In this document: one piece after another, positions 1 through 8,728 of the stretch | Layout: each line of letters starts with the position of its first letter | Numbering within the stretch: position 1 is the first letter of the stretch | Assembly: GCA_014324115.1 (NCBI GenBank) | Contig: JACOMS010000001.1 | Coordinates: 23,089 to 87,088 of the forward strand | From: Hyphomonadaceae bacterium | GTDB taxonomy: Bacteria; Pseudomonadota; Alphaproteobacteria; Caulobacterales; Maricaulaceae | Length of the DNA stretch: 64,000 nt | Direction of reading: 5' to 3' | The notes under the pieces: generated by a model | Told to the model about the DNA's origin: nothing | The model's database searches: none | What the model saw: only the letters and a program-made list of their open reading frames with translations | Program-made: the position numbers and the translations under genes

Positions 1-42
1 TCCTAACATAGCCGTCGGGGCATTTTATATTAAATATGGATT

Positions 43-504
43 ATGTTACGCATGCTGGGCATATGGTCATGTTTGTGGCTCGCTCCCTATGCTTGGGCGC
101 AGAGCCAGAGCACGGATATTCGACCCAAGGCCAATCGCATCCTCGGCGAAGCGCTGCTCGAGGAGTTCCTCAACACCACCCACAACGGGGCGTATAATTT
201 CACCGATGACGGACAGCCCCAGCGGTTTTATACCGAGACGCATCATGATGACGGGCGCGTCACCTACCGCGAGGATGGTGTGGATTATGACGGGGTCTGG
301 ATCATTTCGAAGGAGCGGCTCTGTTTTGTTTATGCCGATGAAGAGATGAACGGCGGCTGTTTCCGCGTTTACAAGATCGGGAACTGTTTTTACTATTACA
401 GTGATTTGATCACGGAATTCGACGATGAGCTTGACCGCGACTACTGGACGGCCCGAAGTGTGAAAGACGGCGAAACCCCGAATTGCGAGCCGGGCCTGTC
501 ATAA
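43..504 (+). CDS. Secreted protein of unknown function, 153 aa
   Basis: I do not recognise a named family with certainty. The first ~20 residues (MLRMLGIWSCLWLAPYAWAQ) look like a Sec signal peptide with an AWA-Q cleavage site, so the product is probably periplasmic. The mature part is acidic and aromatic, with short beta-strand-like segments and four cysteines (in LCFVY, GGCFRVYKIGNCFYYY and TPNCEPG). The pattern of a glycine/aspartate-rich stretch followed by W-x-I and then L-C-F resembles small DUF995-like alphaproteobacterial proteins, which is a weak inference. A second ATG at 52 would shorten the signal peptide by three residues. It stands alone, about 175 bp upstream of argF on the same strand. 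Its real upstream context lies outside the window. Confidence 0.65.
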   Translation: MLRMLGIWSCLWLAPYAWAQSQSTDIRPKANRILGEALLEEFLNTTHNGAYNFTDDGQPQRFYTETHHDDGRVTYREDGVDYDGVWIISKERLCFVYADEEMNGGCFRVYKIGNCFYYYSDLITEFDDELDRDYWTARSVKDGETPNCEPGLS

Positions 505-679
505 GGGCCTTCGTCTCAGGGAATTATGTACCTGACACCTTCTGGCCAGTCGCACCGGTTCCGGCGCGGGCAGCGGGTCGCGCCTTTACTATCGGTTGGC
601 GGAGACTTTCATCCGATGCATCTTAGCGGACTTTCTGCGCCGCTTTTGATAGACACGCATTTTGACATGGACGGCAATC

Positions 680-1615
680 ATGGCTTTGACACCGCCGAAA
701 CATTTTCTTTCACTCTCCGATATTCCCGCATCCGAGCTGCGGGCTATTCTGGATGAAGCCCGTCGGCGAAAAAAAGCGCGGGCTGGACTGGCCAAAGGTA
801 TGCCGGATATTGACGCCCCCTTTCTCGGTGAATGTCTGGCCATGATATTTGAGAAAAACTCGACCCGGACACGGTTTTCCTTTGATATGGCGATGCGGCA
901 GTTAGGCGGGCAAACGATTGTCGCCGGAGTGGGAGATATGCAACTGGGGCGTGGCGAAACCGTTGAAGATACGGCCAAAGTCCTGTCGCGTTTGGTCGAT
1001 GTTATCATGATACGCGCGAAATCGCATTATGATGTGGTCACACTGGCTCGGAACGCAACCGTGCCTATCATAAACGGCCTTACGAATTACAATCACCCGT
1101 GCCAGATCATGGCCGATTTACAGACCCTTGAGGAACGCGGCAAAAATCTTTCCGATATGACCCTGACCTGGGTTGGGGACGGGAACAATGTGTCCGTGTC
1201 CTTTCTGCATGCGGCCGCCAAATTCGGCTATCATCTGCGCATGTCAACACCCACTAGTTACGGTCTGTCCGGACAGGTTCTTTCAGCGGCTGAGATGGCC
1301 GGGGCGAAAGTCTCTCTCATAGCCGATCCGGTAGATGCCTGCCGCGATACGGATGTTGTGATCACCGACACATTTGTATCCATGGGCGACGCAGATGCCG
1401 GGCGACGGCTAAGGGACCTCATGCCGTGGCAGGTCACAGACCGGTTGATGGAAGCCGCGAAACCGGATGCGCTGTTCCTGCATTGCCTGCCCGCCCATCG
1501 CGGCGAGGAAGTCTCTGCAAGTGTCATTGACGGGCCGCAATCTGTGGTTTTTGACGAGGCCGAAAACCGCCTCCATACACAAAAGGCCATCCTGACCTGG
1601 TGCCTTGACGCCTGA
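680..1615 (+). CDS. argF: Ornithine carbamoyltransferase
   Basis: Catalyses carbamoyl phosphate + ornithine to citrulline in cytoplasmic arginine biosynthesis. Family signatures are all present: STRTRFSFD (carbamoyl-phosphate loop), HPCQIMADL, and [12 protein letters not shown] containing the HCLP motif that binds the carbamoyl group and ornithine. The length from the ATG at 680 is 311 residues, normal for the anabolic enzyme. An in-frame TTG at 662 would add six residues; I prefer the ATG because [12 protein letters not shown] matches the usual short N-terminus. In many alphaproteobacteria argF follows argD, but argD is not visible here. Downstream is a decayed insertion sequence, so the gene probably ends its transcription unit. 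Confidence 0.96.
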   Translation: MALTPPKHFLSLSDIPASELRAILDEARRRKKARAGLAKGMPDIDAPFLGECLAMIFEKNSTRTRFSFDMAMRQLGGQTIVAGVGDMQLGRGETVEDTAKVLSRLVDVIMIRAKSHYDVVTLARNATVPIINGLTNYNHPCQIMADLQTLEERGKNLSDMTLTWVGDGNNVSVSFLHAAAKFGYHLRMSTPTSYGLSGQVLSAAEMAGAKVSLIADPVDACRDTDVVITDTFVSMGDADAGRRLRDLMPWQVTDRLMEAAKPDALFLHCLPAHRGEEVSASVIDGPQSVVFDEAENRLHTQKAILTWCLDA

Positions 1616-1696
1616 GCCTGTCGTCTCACTCATGCGCAGTTTGACGGCATCAAAATGCCTGACCGTGGCACAGGATTACCATTTTATTGCATGAGT

Positions 1697-2813
1697 AAGA
1701 CTGTTGCGAGCACATGCTGAGGGTATTTTGTTGTTGTTTAATGAAGTATGATTGGCTTCAGCGATGGCATTTAACTGGAGGCTTGCATGGACCTCTTTAT
1801 GGGTTTGCTTTTGGAGCGGGTTGCATTGGACAATGTGCTGCGCAAGGTTGGGGCATTGATTGGCGGCACGTTGGCTGGAAGGTGGGCAAGGTTCGTTTGC
1901 AGCTTGGCCGGTCGGGTTATGACGTGGATTTGATGCTGCGTGTTCTTTTGCCCGGCCAAAGGCATTCTCTGTCGGATCGGAAACTGGAAGAGGCTTTGCG
2001 TGTGCGTTTGGATTTCATGTTATTTTGTGGTGCGTCGCTTTTTGAGAACGTCCCGGATCACAGGACGCTCTGCGGTTTCCGTTGTGCGCTGGTGCGGTTG
2101 GGTTTGTTTGAGGCTGTTCCGGGTGAGGTCAACCGCCATTTGTGCGCGCATGGGCTGAAAGTAGAGCATGCGGCGATGGCAGTGTGGTGACGGAGTGCCT
2201 GTGGGCGGACCCTGATGGGTGCTGGTTGAAGAAAGGTAACACATTGTACTTCGGCCACAAGGGCTTTTGGCGCAGGGATGGCTATGTGGAGGTTGTGCCT
2301 GTCCGTCCCGCGAACGCAGTTGAAGCGCCCCATCTGCCGCACCAGCTCAAGGGATGCAGGGCGGTGCGTGTTCTGGCGGACAAGGCCTGTTCCAGTGAGA
2401 CGAACGGCGCAGCGCTTGCCCGACAGGGCTTGAAATCTGGCGATCATGTACCGGGCGGGACGGAACCATCCGCCAAGCGCCTGGCAGAGGAAGTTCAACC
2501 GGCTGGTGGCGAAGCGACGCTGGATCATCGGGCGAACGCTCAAGGGTCTCTTCCATGGGGGGCGTGCCCGCTACATCACGGGGGAGAAAGTCGAGGCGGA
2601 GTTGACCTTCAAGGCAGAGGCGATGAATCTGCTCAAGGCGGCCAACCGCATTGACCTGGTGGCTGCGTGAGGGGGAGTCTGTCCAAAATTATCTGATACC
2701 GCAAATGTCAGAGCGGAAAGTGCACGCGTCAGCACCAGACACGCGCGCGCCGGGCCCGAAAACGGCGAGAATCCCAAAGTGCTGGCGAATCTGAATAAAT
2801 TCGCAACAGTCTT
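1697..2813 (+). mobile_element. IS5-family insertion sequence, complete ends, decayed
   Basis: The element is bounded by a perfect 13-bp inverted repeat: AAGACTGTTGCGA at 1697-1709 and its complement TCGCAACAGTCTT at 2801-2813, giving 1117 bp. Between them lies one transposase gene (1787-2670) broken by frameshifts, then about 130 bp of non-coding tail. I see no convincing target-site duplication at the flanks, which fits an old insertion. Two internally deleted relatives sharing end and internal sequence occur at about 26095-26336 and 63409-63629, both in the opposite orientation. The IS5 assignment rests on the transposase; the subgroup is uncertain. Confidence 0.85.
1787..2670 (+). pseudogene. 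IS5-type transposase, frameshifted
   Basis: A DDE transposase read in at least three frames. The start MDLFMGLLLERVALDNVL at 1787 runs to about 1860, where four bases appear to be missing (a GATT repeat) and the frame changes. The next segment contains WRHVGWKVGKVRLQLG, LSDRKLEEALRVRLDF, VPDHRTLCGFR and AHGLKVEHAAMAV, ending near 2190. The middle part around 2200-2440 includes WLKKGNTLYFGHKGF, which resembles the usual GYK block, and the last segment has AWQRKFNRLVAKRRWIIGRT (with the conserved Glu replaced by Gly) and VEAELTFKAEAMNLLKAANR. Several shifts and a lost catalytic Glu mean it cannot make active transposase. Confidence 0.88.
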
Positions 2814-3107
2814 GCCTTTCATGCCAACAAACCTCACAAGCATGACATCCTGTCAACGGCGCTTTGGCCCGTTGCTGCGACACTCCGCAACAGCGGCTTC
2901 GCTAACTGCGCCATGCATTTACCTCCATGTCCGACATCGCCGGATCAGATTTAGCGCATATGTGCTCCATCCCGGATGATTATACAGGCCCTTGGCGGCC
3001 ATACTGCCCCACGGGATGTAACATTGGGCAAATTCCGCAAAATACGGACCCGGGTTCCAGGTTTAATGACCCTTGACCTGAAACAGCGGGATATTAAATC
3101 CCCGCCC

Positions 3108-4019
3108 ATGACCTGTTGTGTGGCGGCTCTTTACTGTTTTACGCACCTGCCGGACTTTGAAACACTCAAGGCTCCGTTACTTGGTCTGTGCAACTCATTC
3201 CAAATGAAGGGCACGCTCCTGCTGGCGCGGGAGGGAATTAACGGGACTGTAGCGGGAACGGACACGGCCATTGCGGAGCTTTTGTCATTCCTGCGTATGG
3301 ATCCGCGCCTGGCCGATCTTGATTGCAAGGAAAGCCGGGCTGCCGGAATACCGTTTTACCGCATGAAAGTCCGCCTCAGGAAGGAAATTGTGAGCATGGG
3401 GGTGGACGGCATTGACCCAAATAGAATTGTCGGCACCTATGTGGAACCCGAACACTGGAACGCACTTATATCTGATCCCCATGTGGTGCTGATCGATACC
3501 CGCAATGATTACGAGGTTGAAATCGGCACCTTTGAGGGCGCGATCAACCCGCAAACCCGGACCTTCCGCGAATTCCCGCAATGGGTCAGGGACAATCGCG
3601 AACGGCTGAACAAGCCCAAAGTCGCCATGTTCTGTACGGGCGGGATACGCTGCGAAAAGGCGAGTTCCTATATGAAACAACAGGGTTTTGATGAGGTTTA
3701 TCACCTCAAGGGCGGCATCCTGAAATATCTTGAACACATAAAGGAAGACAACAGCTTGTGGAATGGCGACTGTTTCGTCTTCGATCAGCGAGTCGCCGTA
3801 GGGCATGGTTTGAACGAGAGCGACTATGATCAATGCTTCGCCTGTCGCTATCCTGTCACGGAAGGAGACAAACAACATCCGCTTTACATTGAGGGGGTCT
3901 CCTGCCCCCGCTGCCACAACCGGATGAGCCTGGACCGGCGGGAGCGGTTTGCCGAACGGCAAAAGCAGATCAAACTCGCAACAAAGCGGGGTGAGGTTCA
4001 TATAGGGCGGGCGGGATAG
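3108..4019 (+). CDS. trhO: tRNA uridine(34) hydroxylase, rhodanese family
   Basis: TrhO (formerly YceA/UPF0176) makes 5-hydroxyuridine at position 34 of some tRNAs. The N-terminal acylphosphatase-like part ([20 protein letters not shown], then [13 protein letters not shown]) leads into a rhodanese domain with [17 protein letters not shown], and the active-site loop [13 protein letters not shown] carries the catalytic Cys. A C-terminal cysteine cluster follows (CFACRYP, CPRCHNR). I chose the ATG at 3108 ([11 protein letters not shown]) because family members begin just before VAALY; this gives 303 aa. The frame is open further upstream (ATG at 3066), but that stretch is not conserved-looking. 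The gene lies about 290 bp downstream of the insertion sequence, and 2814-3107 shows nothing recognisable. Confidence 0.93.
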   Translation: MTCCVAALYCFTHLPDFETLKAPLLGLCNSFQMKGTLLLAREGINGTVAGTDTAIAELLSFLRMDPRLADLDCKESRAAGIPFYRMKVRLRKEIVSMGVDGIDPNRIVGTYVEPEHWNALISDPHVVLIDTRNDYEVEIGTFEGAINPQTRTFREFPQWVRDNRERLNKPKVAMFCTGGIRCEKASSYMKQQGFDEVYHLKGGILKYLEHIKEDNSLWNGDCFVFDQRVAVGHGLNESDYDQCFACRYPVTEGDKQHPLYIEGVSCPRCHNRMSLDRRERFAERQKQIKLATKRGEVHIGRAG

Positions 4020-4093
4020 GCCCCCTTAAAAAACCGGCCAAGCCCTGTCAGGGCCGACAAATTCGGAAAAACAGCACAAGTACCTTTATGCGC

Positions 4094-4396
4094 TTATCGA
4101 AAATTGTCCAATCTGACAATTTTCGCCGCAGGCCCGCCACCGGATGCCCGGGGCGCGTCCGGTGGCGGCCCGGGCTTTTTATTTGCCTGCGTCACATCTG
4201 TTTGTTCCGGCATTGCGTCACCATATTGAATGCTATCTGCACAAACCCGATCCGGATACGGCTCCATACCCGCGGCCAGTTCTTCGGCCAAATCAGCGAA
4301 TTTCCTGAGTTTGTGGAATGTCCAGGGGGACTCCTCCTCTGAAGCCACCCGGGTCCGCGCCCACTCTCCCACCAGTAATAAAGTCGTTTTATCCAT
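4094..4396 (-). CDS. Small protein of unknown function, 100 aa
   Basis: A minus-strand frame starting MDKTTLLLVGEWARTRVASE. The first ~50 residues look like a helical, conserved-type domain (WTFHKLRKFADLAEELAAGM), and the rest is a low-complexity Pro/Gly/Ala tail with a basic end. I do not know its function. Against it: the 3' third overlaps a GC-rich hairpin that looks like a terminator for trhO on the other strand, and no strong ribosome-binding site is obvious. The helical N-terminal composition is unlike a random shadow frame, so I list it with moderate confidence. Confidence 0.5.
   Translation of the reverse strand: MDKTTLLLVGEWARTRVASEEESPWTFHKLRKFADLAEELAAGMEPYPDRVCADSIQYGDAMPEQTDVTQANKKPGPPPDAPRASGGGPAAKIVRLDNFR
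4146..4180 (+). terminator. Rho-independent terminator-like hairpin after trhO
   Basis: The stem GCCCGGG (4146-4152) pairs with CCCGGGC (4169-4175) and is followed directly by TTTTT and a further AT-rich stretch. A competing stem, CCACCGGA with TCCGGTGG (about 4137-4144 and 4158-4165), overlaps it. It lies 130 bp after trhO, inside the 3' part of the minus-strand small ORF. Confidence 0.5.
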
Positions 4397-4538
4397 CGGC
4401 GGGCAGGTAACACGGCAAACTTAAGACAAGGTTGCACCGGAATTAACAAACAGTGCACCTGTATTGACGCCGCGTTAAGTATATCTCTGTGCGGGCGGGG
4501 GAAGATTTACCGCATTCCCTCTCCGTAAGGGATGATTG

Positions 4539-5054
4539 TCAGTGTCGTCCCGTAAATCCCGACAAAATCGGAAAGTTACGCGACACACCATGGGGTACAA
4601 CCATCAACGTCGTCCCGTCAACGGACACCACACGCAACTCGTCCCCGGCTTTGGCATCACCGTCCCGCATGGCCGCGCGCCATTGCGTATCACCGACTCG
4701 CACACGTCCCTGCCCCGCATCAAAATCGGCAACGGCACGGACGCGCCTGCCGACCATGGAACGAGCGCGGTCATTCAGATCGGACGGTTCGCCGCCTTTC
4801 ATACGCGGACGGATATACTTGTGGCCGATCCACATCAGGGATGTTGAGAGGATAAAAAACAGCAGAAACTGCATCTGCAAACTCAAAGGCAGGAAGAAAA
4901 CCACTATGCCGACAAACAATGCAGAAAACGCAGGCCAGAGGATATAGGTCGTACCCGTTATAACTTCGAGAATGAGCAAAACAACACCGAGGATAACCCA
5001 CTTGGTGCCGTCTATCGAGGTCAGCATCGCCACCAGAAAGTTATCATCCGCCAT
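4539..5054 (-). CDS. NfeD-family membrane protein
   Basis: Short NfeD-type protein (171 aa): hydrophobic helices at about residues 17-70 (WVILGVVLLILEVITG, FSALFVGIVVFFL, FLLFFILSTSLMWIG), then a C-terminal OB-fold-like domain (SMVGRRVRAVADFDAGQGRV ending GTTLMVVPHG). Known family role: a partner of SPFH/stomatin proteins in membrane microdomains. It begins six bases after the SPFH gene ends, on the same strand, the usual pairing. The exact physiological role is not settled for the family. It lacks the ClpP-like protease domain of long NfeD proteins. Confidence 0.88.
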   Translation of the reverse strand: MADDNFLVAMLTSIDGTKWVILGVVLLILEVITGTTYILWPAFSALFVGIVVFFLPLSLQMQFLLFFILSTSLMWIGHKYIRPRMKGGEPSDLNDRARSMVGRRVRAVADFDAGQGRVRVGDTQWRAAMRDGDAKAGDELRVVSVDGTTLMVVPHGVSRNFPILSGFTGRH

Positions 5055-5059
5055 ACCGG

Positions 5060-5983
5060 CTATGCCTGTTTACCGGACTTGAGCAGAGCCTCAACACCGC
5101 CGACAGTCGCAGCGAGGCTTGATAATTCCGCCGGTACGATCAATGTCTTCTGGTTCGACGACGTGGCCAGTTTTTCAAAGGCCTGCACATACTCCCGCGC
5201 CACGAAATAGTTCACCGCATTGACGTTGCCCTCGGCAATCGCTTCCGACACCATAGTTGTGGCTGCCGCTTCGGCCTGAGCCTCGCGCTCGCGGGCTTCG
5301 GCATCCAGAAACGCAGCCTCGCGGCGCCCCTCGGCTTGGCGGATGGCCGCCTCCTTTTCGCCTTCCGCATGCAGTATCTCGCTTTGCTTTTGCCCCTCCG
5401 CCATCAGGATTTCAGCCCGTTTTTCACGCTCGGCCTTCATTTGTTTATTCATGGCCTGGGTAATATCATGGGGCGGGGACAGATCCTTGATCTCAATCCG
5501 GGTAACCTTCGTTCCCCACGGATCGGTTGCCGCATCAATAACCTTCAACAGCCTTGCATTGATATCGTCACGACGGGACAGAACCTCGTCCAGATCCATG
5601 GATCCAACCACAGTGCGCACATTGGTCAGACTCAGATTCAGAATTGCATTTTCGAGATTGTTGACCTCATAGGCGGCCCTGCGGGCATCCACGACCTGAA
5701 TGAACACCACGGCATCCGCGGTAACCATGGCGTTATCCTTGGTAATGACATCCTGTGACGGAACATCAACCACCCTCTCACGCATATTCATTTTATAGCC
5801 GACCGCCTGCGTGACCGGATTGATGAAGTTCAGACCCGGTTTCAGGGTTTTGATGTAGCGCCCGAATTGCTCAACCGTATATTCCATGCCCTGCGGCACG
5901 GTCTTGAATGAGCGCAGGAGCATGACAAGCCCCAGAATCGCTAAAACGACAAACAGAAACATCTCCAGGTTAATCCCTTCCAT
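5060..5983 (-). CDS. SPFH/Band 7 (stomatin-like, QmcA-type) protein
   Basis: An N-terminal membrane anchor (residues ~5-25, MFLFVVLAILGLVMLLRSF) is followed by the SPFH domain: VPQGMEYTVEQFGRYIKTL, PGLNFINP, RERVVDVPSQDVITKDN, GTKVTRIEIKDLSPP. Next comes an Ala/Glu-rich coiled coil (about 190-250) with repeated AEGEKEAAIRQAEGRREAA. Length 307 aa is typical. SPFH proteins form large membrane rings and scaffold microdomains; this subfamily usually pairs with NfeD, and it does here. The ribosome site AGGAAAG lies about nine bases before the ATG. It follows a peroxiredoxin gene by 14 bp, so the three genes probably form one operon. Confidence 0.92.
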   Translation of the reverse strand: MEGINLEMFLFVVLAILGLVMLLRSFKTVPQGMEYTVEQFGRYIKTLKPGLNFINPVTQAVGYKMNMRERVVDVPSQDVITKDNAMVTADAVVFIQVVDARRAAYEVNNLENAILNLSLTNVRTVVGSMDLDEVLSRRDDINARLLKVIDAATDPWGTKVTRIEIKDLSPPHDITQAMNKQMKAEREKRAEILMAEGQKQSEILHAEGEKEAAIRQAEGRREAAFLDAEAREREAQAEAAATTMVSEAIAEGNVNAVNYFVAREYVQAFEKLATSSNQKTLIVPAELSSLAATVGGVEALLKSGKQA

Positions 5984-5997
5984 AAAATTATGCTTTC

Positions 5998-6477
5998 CTA
6001 GAGGCGCTCAAGCATATAGTCTGCCGATGAGACCTTGAATTCGCCGCTTTCCTCAATGTTGAGCTGTTCGACCACGCCGTCATTGACGACCATGGAATAA
6101 CGCTGTGATCTCTGACCCATGCCGAAACCCGTAGCATCCATTACCAAACCGACGGCCTTGGCGAAATCGCCATTTCCGTCGGCCAGCATCCGGATACCGC
6201 CGACACCGGAGTGCTCCGCCCATGCCCCCATAACGAACACGTCGTTGACGGACGTGCAGGCGACGGCATCTATCCCTTTGGAGGATAACTCGGCCGCTTT
6301 TGCCTTGAAGCCGGGCAGATGTTTGGCCGAGCAGGTCGGGGTGAAAGCCCCGGGCACCGCAAACAATGCGACACGCCTGCCGTTGAAAACATCGCCGGTA
6401 GTGACGGGCTCGGGTCCATCTGCGCCGGTCGTCATGAAGTTCGCCTCCGGCAGTTTGTCGCCGACTTTAATACTCAT
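5998..6477 (-). CDS. Peroxiredoxin, Prx5-type
   Basis: Thiol peroxidase of the Prx5/AhpE-like redoxin class, 159 aa. It reduces H2O2 or alkyl hydroperoxides using the peroxidatic Cys in PGAFTPTCSAKHLPGF. Other marks are VGDKLPEANF at the N-terminus and GMGQRSQRYSMVV near the C-terminus. The frame is open further upstream, but MSIKVGDKLPE at 6477 is the family start and has AGGGAG about seven bases before it. It is cytoplasmic and probably the first gene of the prx-SPFH-NfeD operon. The usual reductant (glutaredoxin or GSH) cannot be told from the sequence. Confidence 0.93.
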   Translation of the reverse strand: MSIKVGDKLPEANFMTTGADGPEPVTTGDVFNGRRVALFAVPGAFTPTCSAKHLPGFKAKAAELSSKGIDAVACTSVNDVFVMGAWAEHSGVGGIRMLADGNGDFAKAVGLVMDATGFGMGQRSQRYSMVVNDGVVEQLNIEESGEFKVSSADYMLERL

Positions 6478-6944
6478 GGGAATCTCCCTAGTCCGGAGCG
6501 TACATAGGACAGTTGCCGCAACATTGCAAGCCGGATTCAGGCTAAAAATGTGACGGGGCAAGCCCTTGAAACTTTTCTGTCGCGTCAGTATTGCATCTTG
6601 ACCATGGACATGTATGCAGATTACCACAGCTTGGAGGCTGTGCGGAAAGAAAACTGCTACACATACATGATGTACGCATACATGATGGGATAGCTGCGTA
6701 AATTTTAATGCGCAGGGCCGCGCTTGATATCCCACTTGGCGCGGCCGGGGCTCCCGGGGTTTTACTTCTTTTCTCCGGGGGCCCCTTCGTTTTGAATGCA
6801 GTCCAGTGTAGTACTGTCAGTGATTTGTGATGGTAGATGGAATAGGAAGTCATGTGTCATGTTACCTTGGTCCCTGACGCGCCCCGGGCCGCTTCGGACG
6901 GACAAGGGACTAGGGTCGGGACTCATTAAATCCGGTATGTGACG
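6478..6944. other. Intergenic stretch, 467 bp, no gene seen
   Basis: No frame here looks coding. Two structures are visible. An inverted repeat GGCCGCGC (6716-6723) / GCGCGGCC (6740-6747) has a 16-base loop and is followed by more GC and then TTTTACTTCTTTTC. An 11-base direct repeat CATACATGATG occurs twice at about 6663-6687. A 13-mer GCTGCGTAAATTT (about 6693) recurs at about 11687, next to the palindromic repeat there. The stretch may include the outer part of the decayed insertion sequence that begins at 6945. Confidence 0.5.
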
Positions 6945-7341
6945 ATGGCCATGGGCGGCATGATAGCCCGAAGCCGTGATCTGACCCTCAAACGCTGCAA
7001 ACAGATCATCCATCACCCCTGCCTTTTTCAGATGCTCGCGAAAGGTCCAGATCGTGTTCCGATCCGCAAGCCCTGCCTTCCAAGCCCGGAAAGCGCCCAT
7101 AGCTCAACCGATCCGTAATCAGAAACTCCGCACGTTCATCGGCAAAGATCATTCAGGGCCTGCAGGATCAGTACTTGAACATCAGAACCGGATCAAACGG
7201 GGGACGACCGCCCTTGCGCCGATCCGGAACCGGGCGAAAGACTTCAAAATCAATGATGTCATTCATCACCTCAAGGGTGTCCCCCAAATCGCCAACCCGC
7301 TCAAGTCGTTCGCCCAGGTCGAATAGGTCGTGTTGTGCCAT
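6945..7341 (-). pseudogene. Second IS5-type transposase, truncated and frameshifted
   Basis: Read on the minus strand from 7341: MAQHDLFDLGERLERVGDLG, DFEVFRPV, RKGGRPPFDPVLMFK, then a stop. A frameshifted continuation (DERAEFLITDRLSYG) follows, then in another frame LADRNTIWTFREHLKKAGVM and FEGQITASGYHAAHG, after which the similarity to an IS5-family transposase ends near 6945. The catalytic core and C-terminus are missing. This transposase differs from the one at 1787-2670, so two IS types have been present. Its upstream end carries the motif described at 7382-7396. Confidence 0.87.
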
Positions 7342-7381
7342 ACAAAACAGCAATCACACTTCACACCAAAAACCCAAGGGT

Positions 7382-7396
7382 CTTGGAAGTGTCCGG
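7382..7396 (-). repeat. Probable end of the second IS type
   Basis: On the minus strand this reads CCGGACACTTCCAAG, about 40 bp upstream of the decayed transposase start at 7341. The identical 15-mer occurs on the plus strand at 11656-11670, where it forms half of a palindrome. I infer that it is an IS terminal repeat; the opposite end is not found near 6945. Confidence 0.45.
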
Positions 7397-7481
7397 TTGT
7401 ATATGGGTGCCGTGGAAGAGTAGCGCCTTCGGGAGGGGTATGCGGGTCGGGCGGAAAGGAGACCCGCCCGGACAAAACAGA

Positions 7482-7721
7482 CTAATTTCCTCCCAGCGCC
7501 TCAACCTGCGCTTTCAGGGATGCATTTTCGACCTGTAATTGATCAACGCGGAGCTTCAGCGCTTCAAACTCGTCCCGGCCAACCAGATCCATCCCAGATA
7601 TCAGCTTTTCGGCTTGGGACCGACCAACGGCAAGTACCTCATCGCCGACGCCTTTCACCGCACCGGCTGCGTTGGTCAATAGATTGGTCAGGTCATCAAA
7701 GGGTTTTGAACGGCTTTGCAT
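7482..7721 (-). CDS. UbiK/BMFP-type accessory factor
   Basis: A 79-residue protein of the BMFP (YqiC/UbiK) family: SRSKPFDDLTNLLTNAAGAV, then VGRDEFEALKLRVDQLQVEN forming a C-terminal coiled coil. In gammaproteobacteria UbiK assists aerobic ubiquinone biosynthesis; the same job is only inferred here. I start at the ATG at 7721 because GGGAG lies six bases before it and the family begins at MQSRSKPF; the longer frame from 7760 adds non-conserved residues. It is divergent from lgt, with about 100 bp between starts. A GC hairpin (7442-7448 with 7461-7467) lies just downstream but has no T-tract. Confidence 0.85.
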   Translation of the reverse strand: MQSRSKPFDDLTNLLTNAAGAVKGVGDEVLAVGRSQAEKLISGMDLVGRDEFEALKLRVDQLQVENASLKAQVEALGGN

Positions 7722-7825
7722 ACGAGCTCCCATAGCGTGGTGCCTTGATTTCACTTGCATATATGTAGGACGCCACTAGGAGAAATCCAGAGTTACATCC
7801 GAGTTTCAGAGGAGTCGTTCCCGTC

Positions 7826-8728
7826 ATGCTGATAGACCTGACCCTGAACGCAATCACTTTCCCGGACTGGATCAGCGAGACGGCTGTGACGATACCTCTG
7901 CCGGGTGGTCGGTCTCTACCCATTCGCTGGTACGGTCTTGCCTATATTTTCGGGGTTATTCTGGCTTTCCTCCATGCTTTGCGAATAACGCACATCAGGG
8001 AGCTCTGGGTGCCGGACGGCGTGACGCGCGGGGTGGACACCGTTCCCGGCAGGCAGATGCTTGAGGACTTCGCGTTTTACTGTTTGCTCGGCATCCTGAT
8101 TGGCGGGCGTGCGGGTTCCCTGATTCTTTACGATTCGCCGGATACTTTCTGGGATATTTTCAAGGTTTGGGAAGGTGGCATGGCCTTCCACGGTGGATTT
8201 CTGGGTGTGTGCGTCGCCATTTGGTTTACGTCACGGAAGTACAAGATCTCAATCTGGCGCTGGGCCGACATGGTTGCTATCGGTGCCCCATTGGGTCTGT
8301 TTCTCGGGCGCATCGCCAATTTCGTGAATCAGGAGCTCTGGGGCCGCCCGACAGAAGTGCCTTGGGCGGTTGTTTTTCCCAAAAAGGACTGGACGCCGCG
8401 CCATCCGAGCCAGATTTACGAAGCTGTGCTGGAAGGTCTGGTGATATTTCTGATTCTCTGGTATATGACGCGGAAGACGAAGGCACTGACCAGACCGGGT
8501 ATCTGCGCGGGACTGTTTGTTTTTCTCTATGGGGTTTTCCGCACTTTTGTGGAGTTTTTCCGCGAGCCGGACAATATCCCGCAAATCCACGAATACTTCA
8601 CCCGCGGCATGCTCTATTCCCTGCCGATGATCGTGGCCGGATCCCTTATCACCTTGTGGGCCTGTCGCCGCCAGCCTGTCGCCCCCCACTTTGCGAAGGG
8701 GGAGACCAAAGGGGCTGATGTCACTTAG
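7826..8728 (+). CDS. lgt: Prolipoprotein diacylglyceryl transferase
   Basis: Inner-membrane enzyme that transfers diacylglycerol from phosphatidylglycerol to the lipobox Cys of prolipoproteins, the first step of lipoprotein maturation. Visible motifs: LPIRWYGLAYIFG, AFHGGFLGV (catalytic His region), LFLGRIANFVNQELWG with the Lgt-signature Arg/Asn, and PRHPSQIYEAVLEG. About seven hydrophobic segments; 300 aa is normal. AGAGGAG precedes the ATG by 12 bases. Its 3' end overlaps the next gene's start by 11 bases, so the two are translationally coupled. It is directly relevant to the lipoproteins encoded at 26.5, 32.7, 48.2 and 62.8 kb. Confidence 0.95.
   Translation: MLIDLTLNAITFPDWISETAVTIPLPGGRSLPIRWYGLAYIFGVILAFLHALRITHIRELWVPDGVTRGVDTVPGRQMLEDFAFYCLLGILIGGRAGSLILYDSPDTFWDIFKVWEGGMAFHGGFLGVCVAIWFTSRKYKISIWRWADMVAIGAPLGLFLGRIANFVNQELWGRPTEVPWAVVFPKKDWTPRHPSQIYEAVLEGLVIFLILWYMTRKTKALTRPGICAGLFVFLYGVFRTFVEFFREPDNIPQIHEYFTRGMLYSLPMIVAGSLITLWACRRQPVAPHFAKGETKGADVT

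Noticed and set aside
3285-4001. 238-codon minus-strand frame opposite trhO
   Set aside because: It is fully inside a gene with clear catalytic motifs on the other strand and has no recognisable domain.
6542-6853. Minus-strand frame upstream of the peroxiredoxin
   Set aside because: No domain, biased composition, and it crosses the GC hairpin at 6716-6747; the peroxiredoxin start at 6477 is well supported.
7442-7467. GC hairpin as a terminator for the UbiK-like gene
   Set aside because: A seven-base-pair stem is present, but the minus-strand transcript has no T-tract after it.
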